A stretch of 21,015 nt of DNA from Blastococcus sp. (GTDB lineage: Bacteria; Actinomycetota; Actinomycetes; Mycobacteriales; Geodermatophilaceae): contig JAOPUS010000211.1 in assembly GCA_025963345.1 (NCBI GenBank), forward strand, positions 1-21,015, given 5' to 3'. The stretch's first letter is position 1. Each line of letters starts with the position of its first letter. Below, one piece after another: positions 1 to 7,321 of this stretch. Under the pieces are notes generated by a model. That model was not told the DNA's origin. It made no database searches and saw only the letters and a program-made list of their open reading frames with translations. The position numbers and the translations under genes were made by a program.

Positions 1-460
1 CGGCACGGCCGTCCATGTACGGGTGCGAGTCGTAGACGACGACCGTGCGGAACACGAGGTCCTGCAGGGAACTGCGCGTCCGGCTGATCCCGCTCCACAG
101 CAGTCCCACGGGCCAGAGCACCGAGGCCACGGCGCGAAGGAACGACCGGGTCCAGCCCAGCAGTGCGCCCCGGCCCGACAGCACGCGCAGGCCGAGCAGC
201 CGGCCCCCGTACGTGCGCCCGGTGGTCGCCCAGGCGACGGTCAGGTACAGCACCGCGACGCCCAGCAACACGACGACCGCGATCTCGGTCACGGGCCGCG
301 GCCACCGGAAGTCGACGGGCGACCACACGAAACGGACGGCCGCCGCAGCGAGGTCGAGCAGGACGGTCAGGAGGACGACGGCGACGACGTCGACGCCCGC
401 GGCGAGCAGTCGCGTCACCACTCCCGCGTGCGCCGTCCGTGCTCCGTTCATGCACGCCAT
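1..460 (-). CDS. RDD-family membrane protein (3' end cut by window edge)
   Basis: Reading leftward from the ATG at 460 (or the in-frame ATG at 451) gives an open frame with no stop before base 1, so the C-terminus lies outside the window. The visible part has a hydrophobic helix (VDVVAVVLLTVLLDLAA), a second one (ITEIAVVV-type stretch near residues 55-75) and then TTGRTYGGRLLGLRVLSGRG, which is the typical loop of RDD proteins between the second and third helices. RDD proteins are small multi-spanning membrane proteins, some implicated in ion or compatible-solute exchange; the substrate here is unknown. The gene starts 6 bases after the stop of the upstream membrane-protein gene, so the two are probably co-transcribed and translationally coupled. 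Neither start has a strong Shine-Dalgarno sequence, so the exact start is uncertain. The family call is fairly secure; the function is not known. Confidence 0.75.
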   Translation of the reverse strand, partial: MACMNGARTAHAGVVTRLLAAGVDVVAVVLLTVLLDLAAAAVRFVWSPVDFRWPRPVTEIAVVVLLGVAVLYLTVAWATTGRTYGGRLLGLRVLSGRGALLGWTRSFLRAVASVLWPVGLLWSGISRTRSSLQDLVFRTVVVYDSHPYMDGRA

Positions 461-466
461 GGCAGG

Positions 467-1822
467 TCAGTTCCGGCTCGCGGTCTCGGGGACGGGCACG
501 TCGGCGTCGATCGGCGGTGGGGCCTCCGGCCGCCCGAGGAACTCGATGACGGCGAGCACCACCAGGAGCAGCGACGCTATGACGAGGATGGTGGCCCCGG
601 TCGGCTGCTCCTGGAACACGAACGCGAGGACGGCGAGCATCACGGCGCCGATGCGCAGCCCACGGAGGTGCGATCGCACCCAGCTGGCGACCGGTCCGCC
701 GGCCGCCGGGCCGCCGCGGATGCTGTGCAGACGGTCGGCCGACCACCGGCGGATCCGCACGGCGCTCTCCGACCGGCCGGCCAGGAAGCCGGCCAGGGCG
801 AGGACGAGACCGAGCACGATCAGCGCCCGGAGGCCGATCCGGAGGTAGGTCACGACGATGTCGAAGCCCGATGCCGTCGCCGGCGCCGCTCCGGTCGGCA
901 CCGCGCCGACCAGCATGCTTCGCGCCACGAGCAGACCCGCCGCCAGGACCACCATCGAGACGACCACCCCCAGGCCGGCGCCGACCATGGCCCGGAACCT
1001 GTCGCGGGCGAGGTACACGCCCACGACGAGCAACCCGAGCACGATCCAGGGCAGTACGCCGGCAACGGGGTTGAGCGTGTTGTAGGCCGTCTGGGCGCGC
1101 ACCAGGGTGTCGGCCTTCGCCAACTCCACGGTCGGATGCACCTCGGGCACCAGGTTGACCGCGGTCAACCCCGCGTCATTGAGCTTGGTCTTCGCCAGGT
1201 CGATGAACGGCGCGAGATCGAAGTACACGCTGTCACCGCGGACCACGACGCTCGTGCTGTCGCCCGACAGCACCGACACCATCTGACGCTGGGCCGTCGT
1301 GAGGGTCTCGTTCCAGGCCGACACGAACGCCGGGCTCGCCACCAGTTGGGCAACCCTGTCATGGACGAACCCCGTCGCCGCGGACGTCAGGCTCGGGGTG
1401 AAGGTCTGCAGGCGGTTCCCCAAGTCCGGCGGAAGCCCCTGAGCCACGAGCGCGGCAACGGCCTCGTTCGCCAGCCCCTGGACGTCGACGTACTGGAAGA
1501 TCGTCGCCGTCACCCTGTCGGTGATCCGGTTCTGCACGTCGGGGTCTTCGATCAGCGGACTGACGCTACGCACGAAGCGGTCGGTGTCCGAGACCTGGTT
1601 GTTGGTCCAGACCGCGACGCCGGCGACAGGTGCCAGGACACAGCCGATGACGATCAGGACGATCGACAGCACCGTGCGCCAACGGATCTTCTCCCGGGGC
1701 GGCCGCCGACCGGTCCGGAGACTGCCGACCTCGCGCCGTAGCCGCTCGAGCTCCAGGCGTTCGTCGGCCGTCAACGGCGATTGCGGCACGGAGTCGACCT
1801 CGGGATGGTCCAGCTGGGTCAT
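467..1822 (-). CDS. Conserved multi-spanning membrane protein, coiled-coil N-terminus
   Basis: The protein has 451 residues. The ATG at 1822 is chosen because GAGAGG lies 8 bases upstream; the frame stays open much further, but that extension has no membrane-protein character and runs antisense through the next gene. From the N-terminus: a charged, probably coiled-coil segment (about 18-37), one membrane helix (about 51-73), a roughly 180-residue loop (74-252, with repeated short helices such as DRFVRSVSPLIEDPDVQNRI) probably outside the membrane, then about five more helices (253-272, 279-303, 331-348, 391-405, 410-429) and an acidic proline-rich tail. Proteins of this shape are common in actinobacteria and are annotated only as hypothetical membrane proteins; I know no function. 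It heads a leftward pair with the RDD gene and is divergent from the gene at 2078. Confidence 0.85.
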   Translation of the reverse strand: MTQLDHPEVDSVPQSPLTADERLELERLRREVGSLRTGRRPPREKIRWRTVLSIVLIVIGCVLAPVAGVAVWTNNQVSDTDRFVRSVSPLIEDPDVQNRITDRVTATIFQYVDVQGLANEAVAALVAQGLPPDLGNRLQTFTPSLTSAATGFVHDRVAQLVASPAFVSAWNETLTTAQRQMVSVLSGDSTSVVVRGDSVYFDLAPFIDLAKTKLNDAGLTAVNLVPEVHPTVELAKADTLVRAQTAYNTLNPVAGVLPWIVLGLLVVGVYLARDRFRAMVGAGLGVVVSMVVLAAGLLVARSMLVGAVPTGAAPATASGFDIVVTYLRIGLRALIVLGLVLALAGFLAGRSESAVRIRRWSADRLHSIRGGPAAGGPVASWVRSHLRGLRIGAVMLAVLAFVFQEQPTGATILVIASLLLVVLAVIEFLGRPEAPPPIDADVPVPETASRN

Positions 1823-1920
1823 CGTCGACACCTCTCGGAGACCGGGTGTGCCGGAAGACTCGCGCCTGGCACCACGAGTGCCATCGCCTCCTGGGGATGA
1901 ATCCGCCCCGGCGCGGAGGA

Positions 1921-1949
1921 CAGGTCCACGCCGTCGCGGCGTGGACTTG
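1921..1949. promoter_or_regulatory. Inverted repeat in the divergent spacer, possible operator
   Basis: Arms 1921-1933 and 1937-1949 pair over 13 positions, twelve Watson-Crick and one G-T, around a TCG centre; the core arm is GTCCACGCC against GGCGTGGAC. The repeat sits 99 bases upstream of the leftward membrane-protein gene and 128 bases upstream of the rightward gene at 2078. As the flanking genes diverge, it cannot be a terminator for either. An operator serving both genes, or a hairpin in one 5' leader, fits best. Seen directly; the role is inference. Confidence 0.45.
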
Positions 1950-2077
1950 TCGGTCCCGACCTCCGCCGTCAACAGCCCCGAGGACGGCGAGGTGGCAGAA
2001 CCGCCTTCCGGGCTGGTCGCGTCGCGGAACCATCCCGGGCGGATGAGGCGCGTCCACCCTCCGCCAGAGCACCCTGC

Positions 2078-2575
2078 ATGACCGTGCGCGCCAGGCTCGA
2101 ATCCCACCTCGGCTCCCGACAGGTCGCCCGGGTCGTCTACGGCGCGATCATCGGCCTCACGCTCATCGTTGCGGTCGAGGACCACCCGCCGAGCGCCGCC
2201 GTGATGGCCGCCTGGCTTGTCCTGACCGGGGTGACGGTCGCGCTGGCCGAGGTCTACAGCGAGGTCATCGGAGTCGAGACGAGCGAGCGCCACCGCGTGA
2301 CACGGCACCAACTCGCGCACCTGCTCGGTCAAGGGTGGGCCGTGTTGCTCGGGGTCGCCTTCCCGGCCGTGTTCTTCCTGCTCGCGGTGGTGGGCGTCCT
2401 GGAACTCCATGCCGCTTTCGCGTCCGCGAGGTGGAGCGGGCTCGGCCTGATCGGGTTCTACGGGTACTGGGCCGCCCGGTTCGCCGGCGCGCCCGTCCCG
2501 CGTGCCCTGGCACAGGCGGCCGCCGTCGCGACGATCGGCGCGCTCGTGATCGCGTTCAAGGTCCTCCTTCACTAG
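2078..2575 (+). CDS. Small integral membrane protein, unknown function
   Basis: 165 residues, mostly hydrophobic, with about five predicted membrane segments (17-33, 40-63, 84-108, 118-137, 144-164). The second segment ends in ALAEVYSEVIG, which carries acidic residues at the membrane edge, and is followed by a charged histidine-rich loop (ETSERHRVTRHQLAH) that could be cytoplasmic. I recognise the general type, a conserved actinobacterial integral membrane protein, but no named family. The ATG at 2078 has only a weak ribosome binding site; no better start lies nearby. The gene is divergent from the gene starting at 1822 and separated by a hairpin from the GH15 gene, so it is probably transcribed alone or as the first gene of the GH15-MFS unit. 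Confidence 0.75.
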   Translation: MTVRARLESHLGSRQVARVVYGAIIGLTLIVAVEDHPPSAAVMAAWLVLTGVTVALAEVYSEVIGVETSERHRVTRHQLAHLLGQGWAVLLGVAFPAVFFLLAVVGVLELHAAFASARWSGLGLIGFYGYWAARFAGAPVPRALAQAAAVATIGALVIAFKVLLH

Positions 2576-2595
2576 CACCGGATGAGTCGCCCAGA

Positions 2596-2624
2596 CCGGG
2601 TGAGGCGCCGCGAGGCGGACCCGG
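2596..2624 (+). terminator. GNRA-capped hairpin between two rightward genes
   Basis: An outer stem CCGGGT (2596-2601) pairs with ACCCGG (2619-2624). An inner stem CGCC (2606-2609) pairs with GGCG (2614-2617) around the tetraloop GCGA, with an asymmetric internal loop (GAGG against G). It lies 20 bases past the stop at 2575 and 48 bases before the ATG at 2673. There is no T tract. It could be a terminator of the upstream gene or a leader structure of the GH15 gene; the sequence alone does not decide. Confidence 0.35.
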
Positions 2625-2672
2625 CCCATGGTGGCCGCCGGGGAACCACTGTCCGTCGTGAAGGGACGCGTC

Positions 2673-4529
2673 ATGACCGAGACCGCCATCGCCGATCACG
2701 GAATCATCGGAGACCTGCAGACCGCCGCCCTGATCACCACCGACGGCTCGGTCGACTGGTTCTGCTGTCCACGGTTCGACTCGCCCAGCGTGTTCGGGGC
2801 GCTGCTCGACGACGAGCGGGGCGGGCATTTCCGGATCCGGCCGGCGGGGATCGACTACACGACGAAGCAGATGTACTTCCCGGACACCGCCGTCCTGGTC
2901 ACCCGGTTCTTCAGCGAGGCCGGTATGGGCCAGGTCCTCGACTTCATGCCGCCGGCGGGGAGCACTGCCACCGACAACCACCGACTCGTCCGCATGGTGC
3001 AGTGCGTGCGCGGCGAGATGAGCTTCGAGTGGGACGTGGCGCCGCGGTTCGACTACGGCCGCCACGCCCACCGGGCAGAGGTGACGGAGCACGGCGTCGT
3101 CTTCACGGCGAACGGATCGGCGCTCACCCTGCACGTCGTGCGTGAGCCCGGCGACGAGCACAAGGCCACCGTGCGGGTCGAGGACGAGGACCTGTACGGG
3201 TCCCTGAACCTGGTGGCGGGCGAGATCCGGGGGGTGGTGCTGGAGTCGGCGGCGGACGGTCCGCCGCGCGAGATCCGCGCCGCCGAGATCCGGGGGCTCC
3301 TCGACGAGACGGTGCGGTTCTGGCGTTCCTGGCTGGCCGGGTCGACCTACACCGGGCGGTGGCGCGAGGCGGTGCAGCGGTCGGCGATCACGCTCAAGCT
3401 GATGACCTACGCCCCGACCGGCGGGCTGGTCGCCGCGCCGACCGCGGCCCTGCCCGAACAGGTCGGCGGCGAGCGGAACTGGGACTACCGCTACACCTGG
3501 GTCCGAGACGCCTCGTTCTCGGTGCATGCCCTCCTCCGGCTGGGCTTCGTCGAGGAGGCGGACCAGTTCGCGCACTGGCTGGGCGACCGGGTCCGCGAGC
3601 GGGTCAGCAGCGACAGCGGTCCGATGAACATCATGTACCGCATCGACGGCTCGTCCGACCTCAAGGAGGACGTCCTCGACCACTGGGCGGGATACCGCGG
3701 TTCGGCTCCCGTGCGGATCGGCAACGGCGCCGCCGAGCAACTGCAGCTCGACATCTACGGCGAGGCCCTGGACAGCATCTTCGAGGCCGACCGGGCCGGC
3801 CTGGCAATGCCGTACCAGGGGTGGTCGGCGATCAGCGGCGTCCTGAACTGGCTGGCCGACAACTGGGACCAGCCCGAGGAGGGCATCTGGGAGACCCGTG
3901 GCGGACGCCAGGCGTTCACCTACGGGCGAGTCATGTGCTGGGTGGCCTTCGACCGGGGTGTCCGCATGGCGATCGAGCACGGCCGGCCTGCCCCGCTGGA
4001 GCGCTGGACGGCCGAACGGGACCGGATCTACGAGCAGGTGATGGAGCGGGGCTTCCACGCGTCCCGGCAGGCCTTCGTCCAGCACTACGACACCGACGTC
4101 CTGGACTCCGCGCTGCTGCGGATGCCCTCCGTCGGCTTCATCGACGGCCGTGACCCGATGTGGACCTCGACGCTGGCCGCGATGGACGACGAGCTGGTCA
4201 CCGACAGCCTGGTGTACCGCTACGACCCGGACGCCTCCCCGGACGGCTTGCGCGGGCAGGAGGGCACGTTCTCGCTGTGCACGTTCGCCTACGTGGACGC
4301 ACTCACCCGGGCCGGCCGGATCGACGACGCCCGGCAGGCCTTCGAGAAGATGCTCACCTACGCCAACCACGCCGGGCTGTACTCCGAGGAGATCGCCTTG
4401 ACCGGCGAGCAGATCGGCAACTTCCCCCAGGCGTTCACCCATCTGGCGTTGATCGACGCCGCGGTCACCCTCGACGCCGCGTTGGACCAGCGGGCCGGTG
4501 CGTCGCCGGAGCGGCTACGCCGTGGCTGA
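2673..4529 (+). CDS. Glycoside hydrolase family 15 enzyme (trehalase/glucoamylase-like)
   Basis: 618 residues, close to the usual length of bacterial GH15 proteins. The N-terminus MTETAIADHGIIGDLQTAAL followed by DGSVDWFCCPRFDSPSVFG is the standard start of this family. The (alpha/alpha)6-barrel motifs are all present: ERNWDYRYTWVRDAS at 267-281, GIWETRG with the probable general acid Glu407, and LYSEE near 570-573 holding the probable catalytic base. Known actinobacterial relatives hydrolyse trehalose or related alpha-glucosides in the cytoplasm, and no signal peptide is visible here; the exact substrate is not readable from sequence. The ATG at 2673 is preferred over the in-frame start 45 bases upstream because AAGGGA lies 6 bases before it and the family N-terminus begins there. 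The 3' end overlaps the MFS transporter gene by 8 bases, which suggests one operon. Confidence 0.93.
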   Translation: MTETAIADHGIIGDLQTAALITTDGSVDWFCCPRFDSPSVFGALLDDERGGHFRIRPAGIDYTTKQMYFPDTAVLVTRFFSEAGMGQVLDFMPPAGSTATDNHRLVRMVQCVRGEMSFEWDVAPRFDYGRHAHRAEVTEHGVVFTANGSALTLHVVREPGDEHKATVRVEDEDLYGSLNLVAGEIRGVVLESAADGPPREIRAAEIRGLLDETVRFWRSWLAGSTYTGRWREAVQRSAITLKLMTYAPTGGLVAAPTAALPEQVGGERNWDYRYTWVRDASFSVHALLRLGFVEEADQFAHWLGDRVRERVSSDSGPMNIMYRIDGSSDLKEDVLDHWAGYRGSAPVRIGNGAAEQLQLDIYGEALDSIFEADRAGLAMPYQGWSAISGVLNWLADNWDQPEEGIWETRGGRQAFTYGRVMCWVAFDRGVRMAIEHGRPAPLERWTAERDRIYEQVMERGFHASRQAFVQHYDTDVLDSALLRMPSVGFIDGRDPMWTSTLAAMDDELVTDSLVYRYDPDASPDGLRGQEGTFSLCTFAYVDALTRAGRIDDARQAFEKMLTYANHAGLYSEEIALTGEQIGNFPQAFTHLALIDAAVTLDAALDQRAGASPERLRRG

Positions 4530-5922
4530 GCAGGCGACGGCCGGGAGATCGTCGAAGGACTTGCGCAAGGTACTCGTGCCCCTCGCGCTGGCTCAGTTCA
4601 TCTGCAGCTTCGCCGGCTCGAACATGAACGTGATGATCACCGACATGAGCCGGGACCTGGACACGACGGTCCAGGGCATCCAGGTCGCCATCACGATCTT
4701 CCTGCTGGTCATGGCGGCGCTGATGATCCCCGGCGGCAAGCTGACCGACCGGTACGGGCGCAAGCGGCTGCTGATCGCCGGGCTGATCGTGTACGGCGTG
4801 GGTGCCGTGCTCAGCGCGGTCGCCCCCGGCCTCGGGGTGCTCATCCTGGGCAACTCGATCCTCGAGGGCGTCGGCACGGCGATGCTCATCCCGCCGGTCT
4901 ACATCCTCACCACCCTGCTGTTCACCAACGTGACGTCGCGGGCCCGCGCCTTCGGCGCGATCAGCGCGTCGGCCGGCCTCGGCGCCGCCGCGGGGCCGCT
5001 GATCGGTGGTGTGATCGCCTCGGCGATCAGCTGGCGGGCGGCGTTCGTGTTCCAGGCGCTGGTCATCGTGGTGATCGTGGTGCTGAGCCGGAACGTCGAG
5101 GACCCGCTGCCGCCGGACCCGACCCGCTCCTTCGACGTCCTCGGTGCGGTGCTCTCGGCCGGCGGGCTGATCCTCATCGTGTCGGGCACCCTCGCGGCCG
5201 ACGACAACGTCTGGCTGATGCTGGCCCTGATCGTCCTCGGGGCACTGGTGCTGACCTGGTTCTTCCTGCACGTGCGCGCCGTGGAGCGGGCGGGCGGGGA
5301 ACCCCTCCTGTCGACGTCGCTGTTCCGCAACCGCACCGCGAACCTGGGCATGGTGACGCAGAACATCCAGTGGCTGATGCTCATCGGGACGTCGTTCACC
5401 GTCGCGGCCTATCTGCAGGTGGTGCGCGGGTACGGCCCGATCCAGACCGGCGTGATTTTCACCGCAGCCACGGTCGGCGTGCTGATCTCCTCCCTCGCGG
5501 CGCAACGCCTCGCCCAGCGGCGGGCGCAGCGGACGCTGATCATCGCCGGGTTCGTGCTCACCATCGCCGGCATCGGGATCTTCCTGGCCATGGTGGGGCG
5601 GCACCCCGGGGTGTGGGCCTTCGCGCCCGGGCTGCTGGTCGTCGGCCTGGGGATCGGCGTGATGCTGACCCCGTCGGTCAACGTCGTGCAGTCGAGCTTC
5701 CGCGAGGAGCAGCAGGGCGAGATCTCGGGCCTTTCCCGCAGCGTCTCCAACCTCGGGTCCTCCCTCGGCACCGCGATCGCCGGCACCATCCTCGTCGCCG
5801 GCCTCACGAGCCACACCTACGGGCTCGCGCTGGCCGTCCTGGCCGGGATCGGCGTCGTGGGGCTGGTGGCCGCCACGTTCCTCCCCCACTCACCAGCACC
5901 GGAGAACGCCAGAGCTGCGTGA
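4522..5922 (+). CDS. MFS transporter, DHA2 (EmrB/QacA) type
   Basis: A 466-residue protein of almost continuous hydrophobic helices, consistent with the 14-helix drug:proton antiporter family 2. Motif A is clear as GGKLTDRYGRKR at residues 71-82 in the loop between helices 2 and 3, and motif C is seen as AGLGAAAGPLIGG near 151-163. The GTG at 4522 is preferred over the GTG at 4498 because GGAGCGG lies 7 bases upstream of it; both overlap the end of the GH15 gene. Family members export drugs or small metabolites using the proton gradient; the substrate here is unknown. The first helix has NMNVMIT where many DHA2 members carry a D-x-T-I-V-N-type motif, so it may be a divergent member. It probably ends the rightward transcript, as the next gene is convergent. 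Confidence 0.9.
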   Translation: MAEQATAGRSSKDLRKVLVPLALAQFICSFAGSNMNVMITDMSRDLDTTVQGIQVAITIFLLVMAALMIPGGKLTDRYGRKRLLIAGLIVYGVGAVLSAVAPGLGVLILGNSILEGVGTAMLIPPVYILTTLLFTNVTSRARAFGAISASAGLGAAAGPLIGGVIASAISWRAAFVFQALVIVVIVVLSRNVEDPLPPDPTRSFDVLGAVLSAGGLILIVSGTLAADDNVWLMLALIVLGALVLTWFFLHVRAVERAGGEPLLSTSLFRNRTANLGMVTQNIQWLMLIGTSFTVAAYLQVVRGYGPIQTGVIFTAATVGVLISSLAAQRLAQRRAQRTLIIAGFVLTIAGIGIFLAMVGRHPGVWAFAPGLLVVGLGIGVMLTPSVNVVQSSFREEQQGEISGLSRSVSNLGSSLGTAIAGTILVAGLTSHTYGLALAVLAGIGVVGLVAATFLPHSPAPENARAA

Positions 5923-5993
5923 GCATCCGCACGCTCGGGGCCCACGAACAGCCCTTCGCGCGCGCAACCCGAGGCGGTGACCACTGGCGGTGA

Positions 5994-6440
5994 TCACGCC
6001 GGCCAGTCCTCGTCCCGGAGCCGGCGGCGCACCTCCCGCTCCACCAGGATGGGCACGAACAGACGCACGCGGGCTGTCGCGAAACGCATGCAGGAGTCGG
6101 CCAGGTGGCGTCGGACAGCGCTCTCGACAGCCGGGTCTCCGCCGGCCTCGGCCAGCAGGCGCAACTCCAACCGTCGGAGCTGTGCCGCGACGGAGGCGGC
6201 ACCCCCGAGGACCTCGGCACGCGTCGATGTGCTGATGCCGGGTTGCACGGGCGAAAGCACAGCCGCCGCGACGACCGGGCGGTCGTCGGCCCCCGTCCCA
6301 TCGCCCGGTTCCCGGCCGAACGGAACGCTCAGCGCGCCTGACGCCCGCGGACGGGCCAGGGTGTCGCCCGCAGGCAGGTGCGTGCCGCGCGCCGTCGTCC
6401 TCTCGCGGCGCGACCATCCCCTGCCGATCGACGCAGACAT
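5994..6440 (-). CDS. Three-helix-bundle-domain small protein
   Basis: The frame encodes about 148 residues from the ATG at 6440. The last 75 residues are helical and end in ARVRLFVPILVEREVRRRL, which closely matches the R-x-F-V-P-x-L-V-E-R-x-x-R-x-R-L signature of actinobacterial proteins annotated as containing a three-helix bundle dimerization domain. The first 70 residues are low-complexity and may be disordered or partly untranslated. The start is uncertain: ATG 6440 has GGGG 6 bases upstream, ATG 6446 and GTG 6485 are also in frame, and a start further inside is possible. Function is unknown; the domain is thought to mediate dimerisation. The gene is convergent with the MFS gene and divergent from the one at 6637. 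Confidence 0.6.
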   Translation of the reverse strand: MSASIGRGWSRRERTTARGTHLPAGDTLARPRASGALSVPFGREPGDGTGADDRPVVAAAVLSPVQPGISTSTRAEVLGGAASVAAQLRRLELRLLAEAGGDPAVESAVRRHLADSCMRFATARVRLFVPILVEREVRRRLRDEDWPA

Positions 6441-6540
6441 CCACATCCCCGCAGTGTCGCCAGGAGTAGGCCGGGCGCAGATCACCCGCGTGATGTGACC
6501 CGCGGAGTCCGTTCGACCGCATCGGCTTCCGCCACCGGCT

Positions 6541-6557
6541 TCATCTGACCCGGGTGA
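6541..6557 (-). promoter_or_regulatory. TCACCC-type box upstream of the three-helix gene
   Basis: On the minus strand this reads TCACCCGGGTCAGATGA. It matches the three other boxes in this window at TCACCC, at C in position 11 and at the terminal A, with TGA as in two of them. It lies 100 bases upstream of the ATG at 6440. It overlaps a near-palindrome (CTGACCCGGGTGAG, 6545-6558) that also lies 78 bases upstream of the rightward gene at 6637, so it may serve both genes. Confidence 0.35.
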
Positions 6558-6636
6558 GGTCTCGACCCCGGTACACGGCGAGTGTGGGCGAGACGGCCGG
6601 ACCACCGGCCACAGCGTGCGGCCAGGGGCGACGATC

Positions 6637-6912
6637 ATGCATTCGCGACGGTACGAGGTCCGGATTGCGGGACGGCTGTCCGCCCGCGCGCGCGATGCCT
6701 TCGTCGGCATGGACGTCGAACCGGCGCCCCCCGAGACGGTGATCGCCGGCACGGTCGACGACGACGACGACCTGCACCGACTCTTCGCGCTGATCCAGTC
6801 CCTCGGACTCCACATCGTGGCCGTCGAGCAGGTGGCTCCTGAGCCGCGGCCACTCCCCCGGCGCCCTGGTGGCGGCGCCACCTCGGCGCCGGTTCGCCGT
6901 CCGGCTGACTGA
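6637..6912 (+). CDS. Small conserved protein, paralogue of the gene at 7106-7321
   Basis: 91 residues. The core (residues 4-67) alternates strand- and helix-like segments: RRYEVRIAGRLSARARDAF, then a strand region after MDVE, an acidic stretch VDDDDDLHRL, a helix and a final strand LGLHIVAVEQV. This resembles a small ferredoxin-like (ACT-like) alpha/beta fold, which is an inference from pattern only. The last 24 residues are proline- and arginine-rich and probably disordered; the paralogue lacks them. The ATG at 6637 is chosen because AGGGG lies 8 bases upstream; an in-frame GTG at 6616 is less likely. Function is unknown. The gene is convergent with its paralogue. Confidence 0.75.
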   Translation: MHSRRYEVRIAGRLSARARDAFVGMDVEPAPPETVIAGTVDDDDDLHRLFALIQSLGLHIVAVEQVAPEPRPLPRRPGGGATSAPVRRPAD

Positions 6913-7105
6913 GGTCCTCCTTGCTCGGTCCGCCCGATCGACGAACCGGTCCGCCACCCGGCTCACCCCTGAGGGGCGTGGTGATATCCATCAGAAACGT
7001 CCGAGGCATAGCGACACAGTCCGGGTGATCGACGCCCTGGTGTCTACAAGGATCCGACGGTGAGCCCCAGGCGATGCATTCGACCAGGAGCGGCGCGGAG
7101 AATGA

Positions 7106-7321
7106 TCAGAAGGCGCTGGAAGAGGTCCGGTGCGCGGAGACGACGACCAGACCCAACAACCGGATCTGGGCCATGATCCCCAGCAGGTGTGACTCGTCGA
7201 TGACGTCGCAGTACAGCATCGCGCCCGCCGAATCCTCCTCGATGCGCATGTCGCAGAACGCCTCCCGCGCCTGCTCCGAGAGCTGTCCGTCCACGCGGAA
7301 CTCGTACACCTTCGTGGTCAT
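7106..7321 (-). CDS. Small conserved protein, paralogue of the gene at 6637-6912
   Basis: 71 residues, MTTKVYEFRVDGQLSEQARE followed by AF, a strand region, DESHLLGIMAQIRLLGLVVVSAHR and a short tail. It aligns without gaps to the core of the gene at 6637, sharing Y-E-x-R, G-x-L-S, A-R-x-A-F, M and L-G-L at matching positions. The ribosome binding site is excellent: GGAGGAAGGAG ends 8 bases before the ATG, suggesting strong expression. Function is unknown; a small alpha/beta regulatory or ligand-binding fold is possible. It lacks the paralogue's proline/arginine tail. Confidence 0.85.
   Translation of the reverse strand: MTTKVYEFRVDGQLSEQAREAFCDMRIEEDSAGAMLYCDVIDESHLLGIMAQIRLLGLVVVSAHRTSSSAF

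Noticed and set aside
23..1741. A 572-codon plus-strand open frame over the RDD and membrane-protein genes
   Set aside because: Its product is dominated by His, Arg, Asp and Gly; the minus strand carries the RDD and membrane-helix signals.
2598..2603. Further copies of the TCACCC box (reverse strand at 2598-2603 and 7023-7028, forward at 14561-14566)
   Set aside because: They lack the downstream C and the terminal A pattern, or lie where no gene start follows at a sensible distance.
1823..2689. N-terminal extension of the leftward membrane protein to a 740-residue product
   Set aside because: The extension runs antisense through the gene at 2078 and has no protein-like character, whereas ATG 1822 has a good ribosome binding site.
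2556..4442. A 628-codon open frame on the minus strand, antisense to the GH15 gene
   Set aside because: Its product is low-complexity and rich in Gly, Pro, Arg and His with no domain, as expected for the mirror of a GC-rich gene; the plus strand has clear GH15 motifs.
5934..5973. CTCGGG/CCCGAG as a terminator after the MFS gene
   Set aside because: The six-base arms are 28 bases apart with no good inner stem, weak in GC-rich DNA.
6964..6979. CCCCTGAGGGG as a terminator between the convergent small genes
   Set aside because: Only about four pairs remain once a three-base loop is allowed, and there is no T tract.
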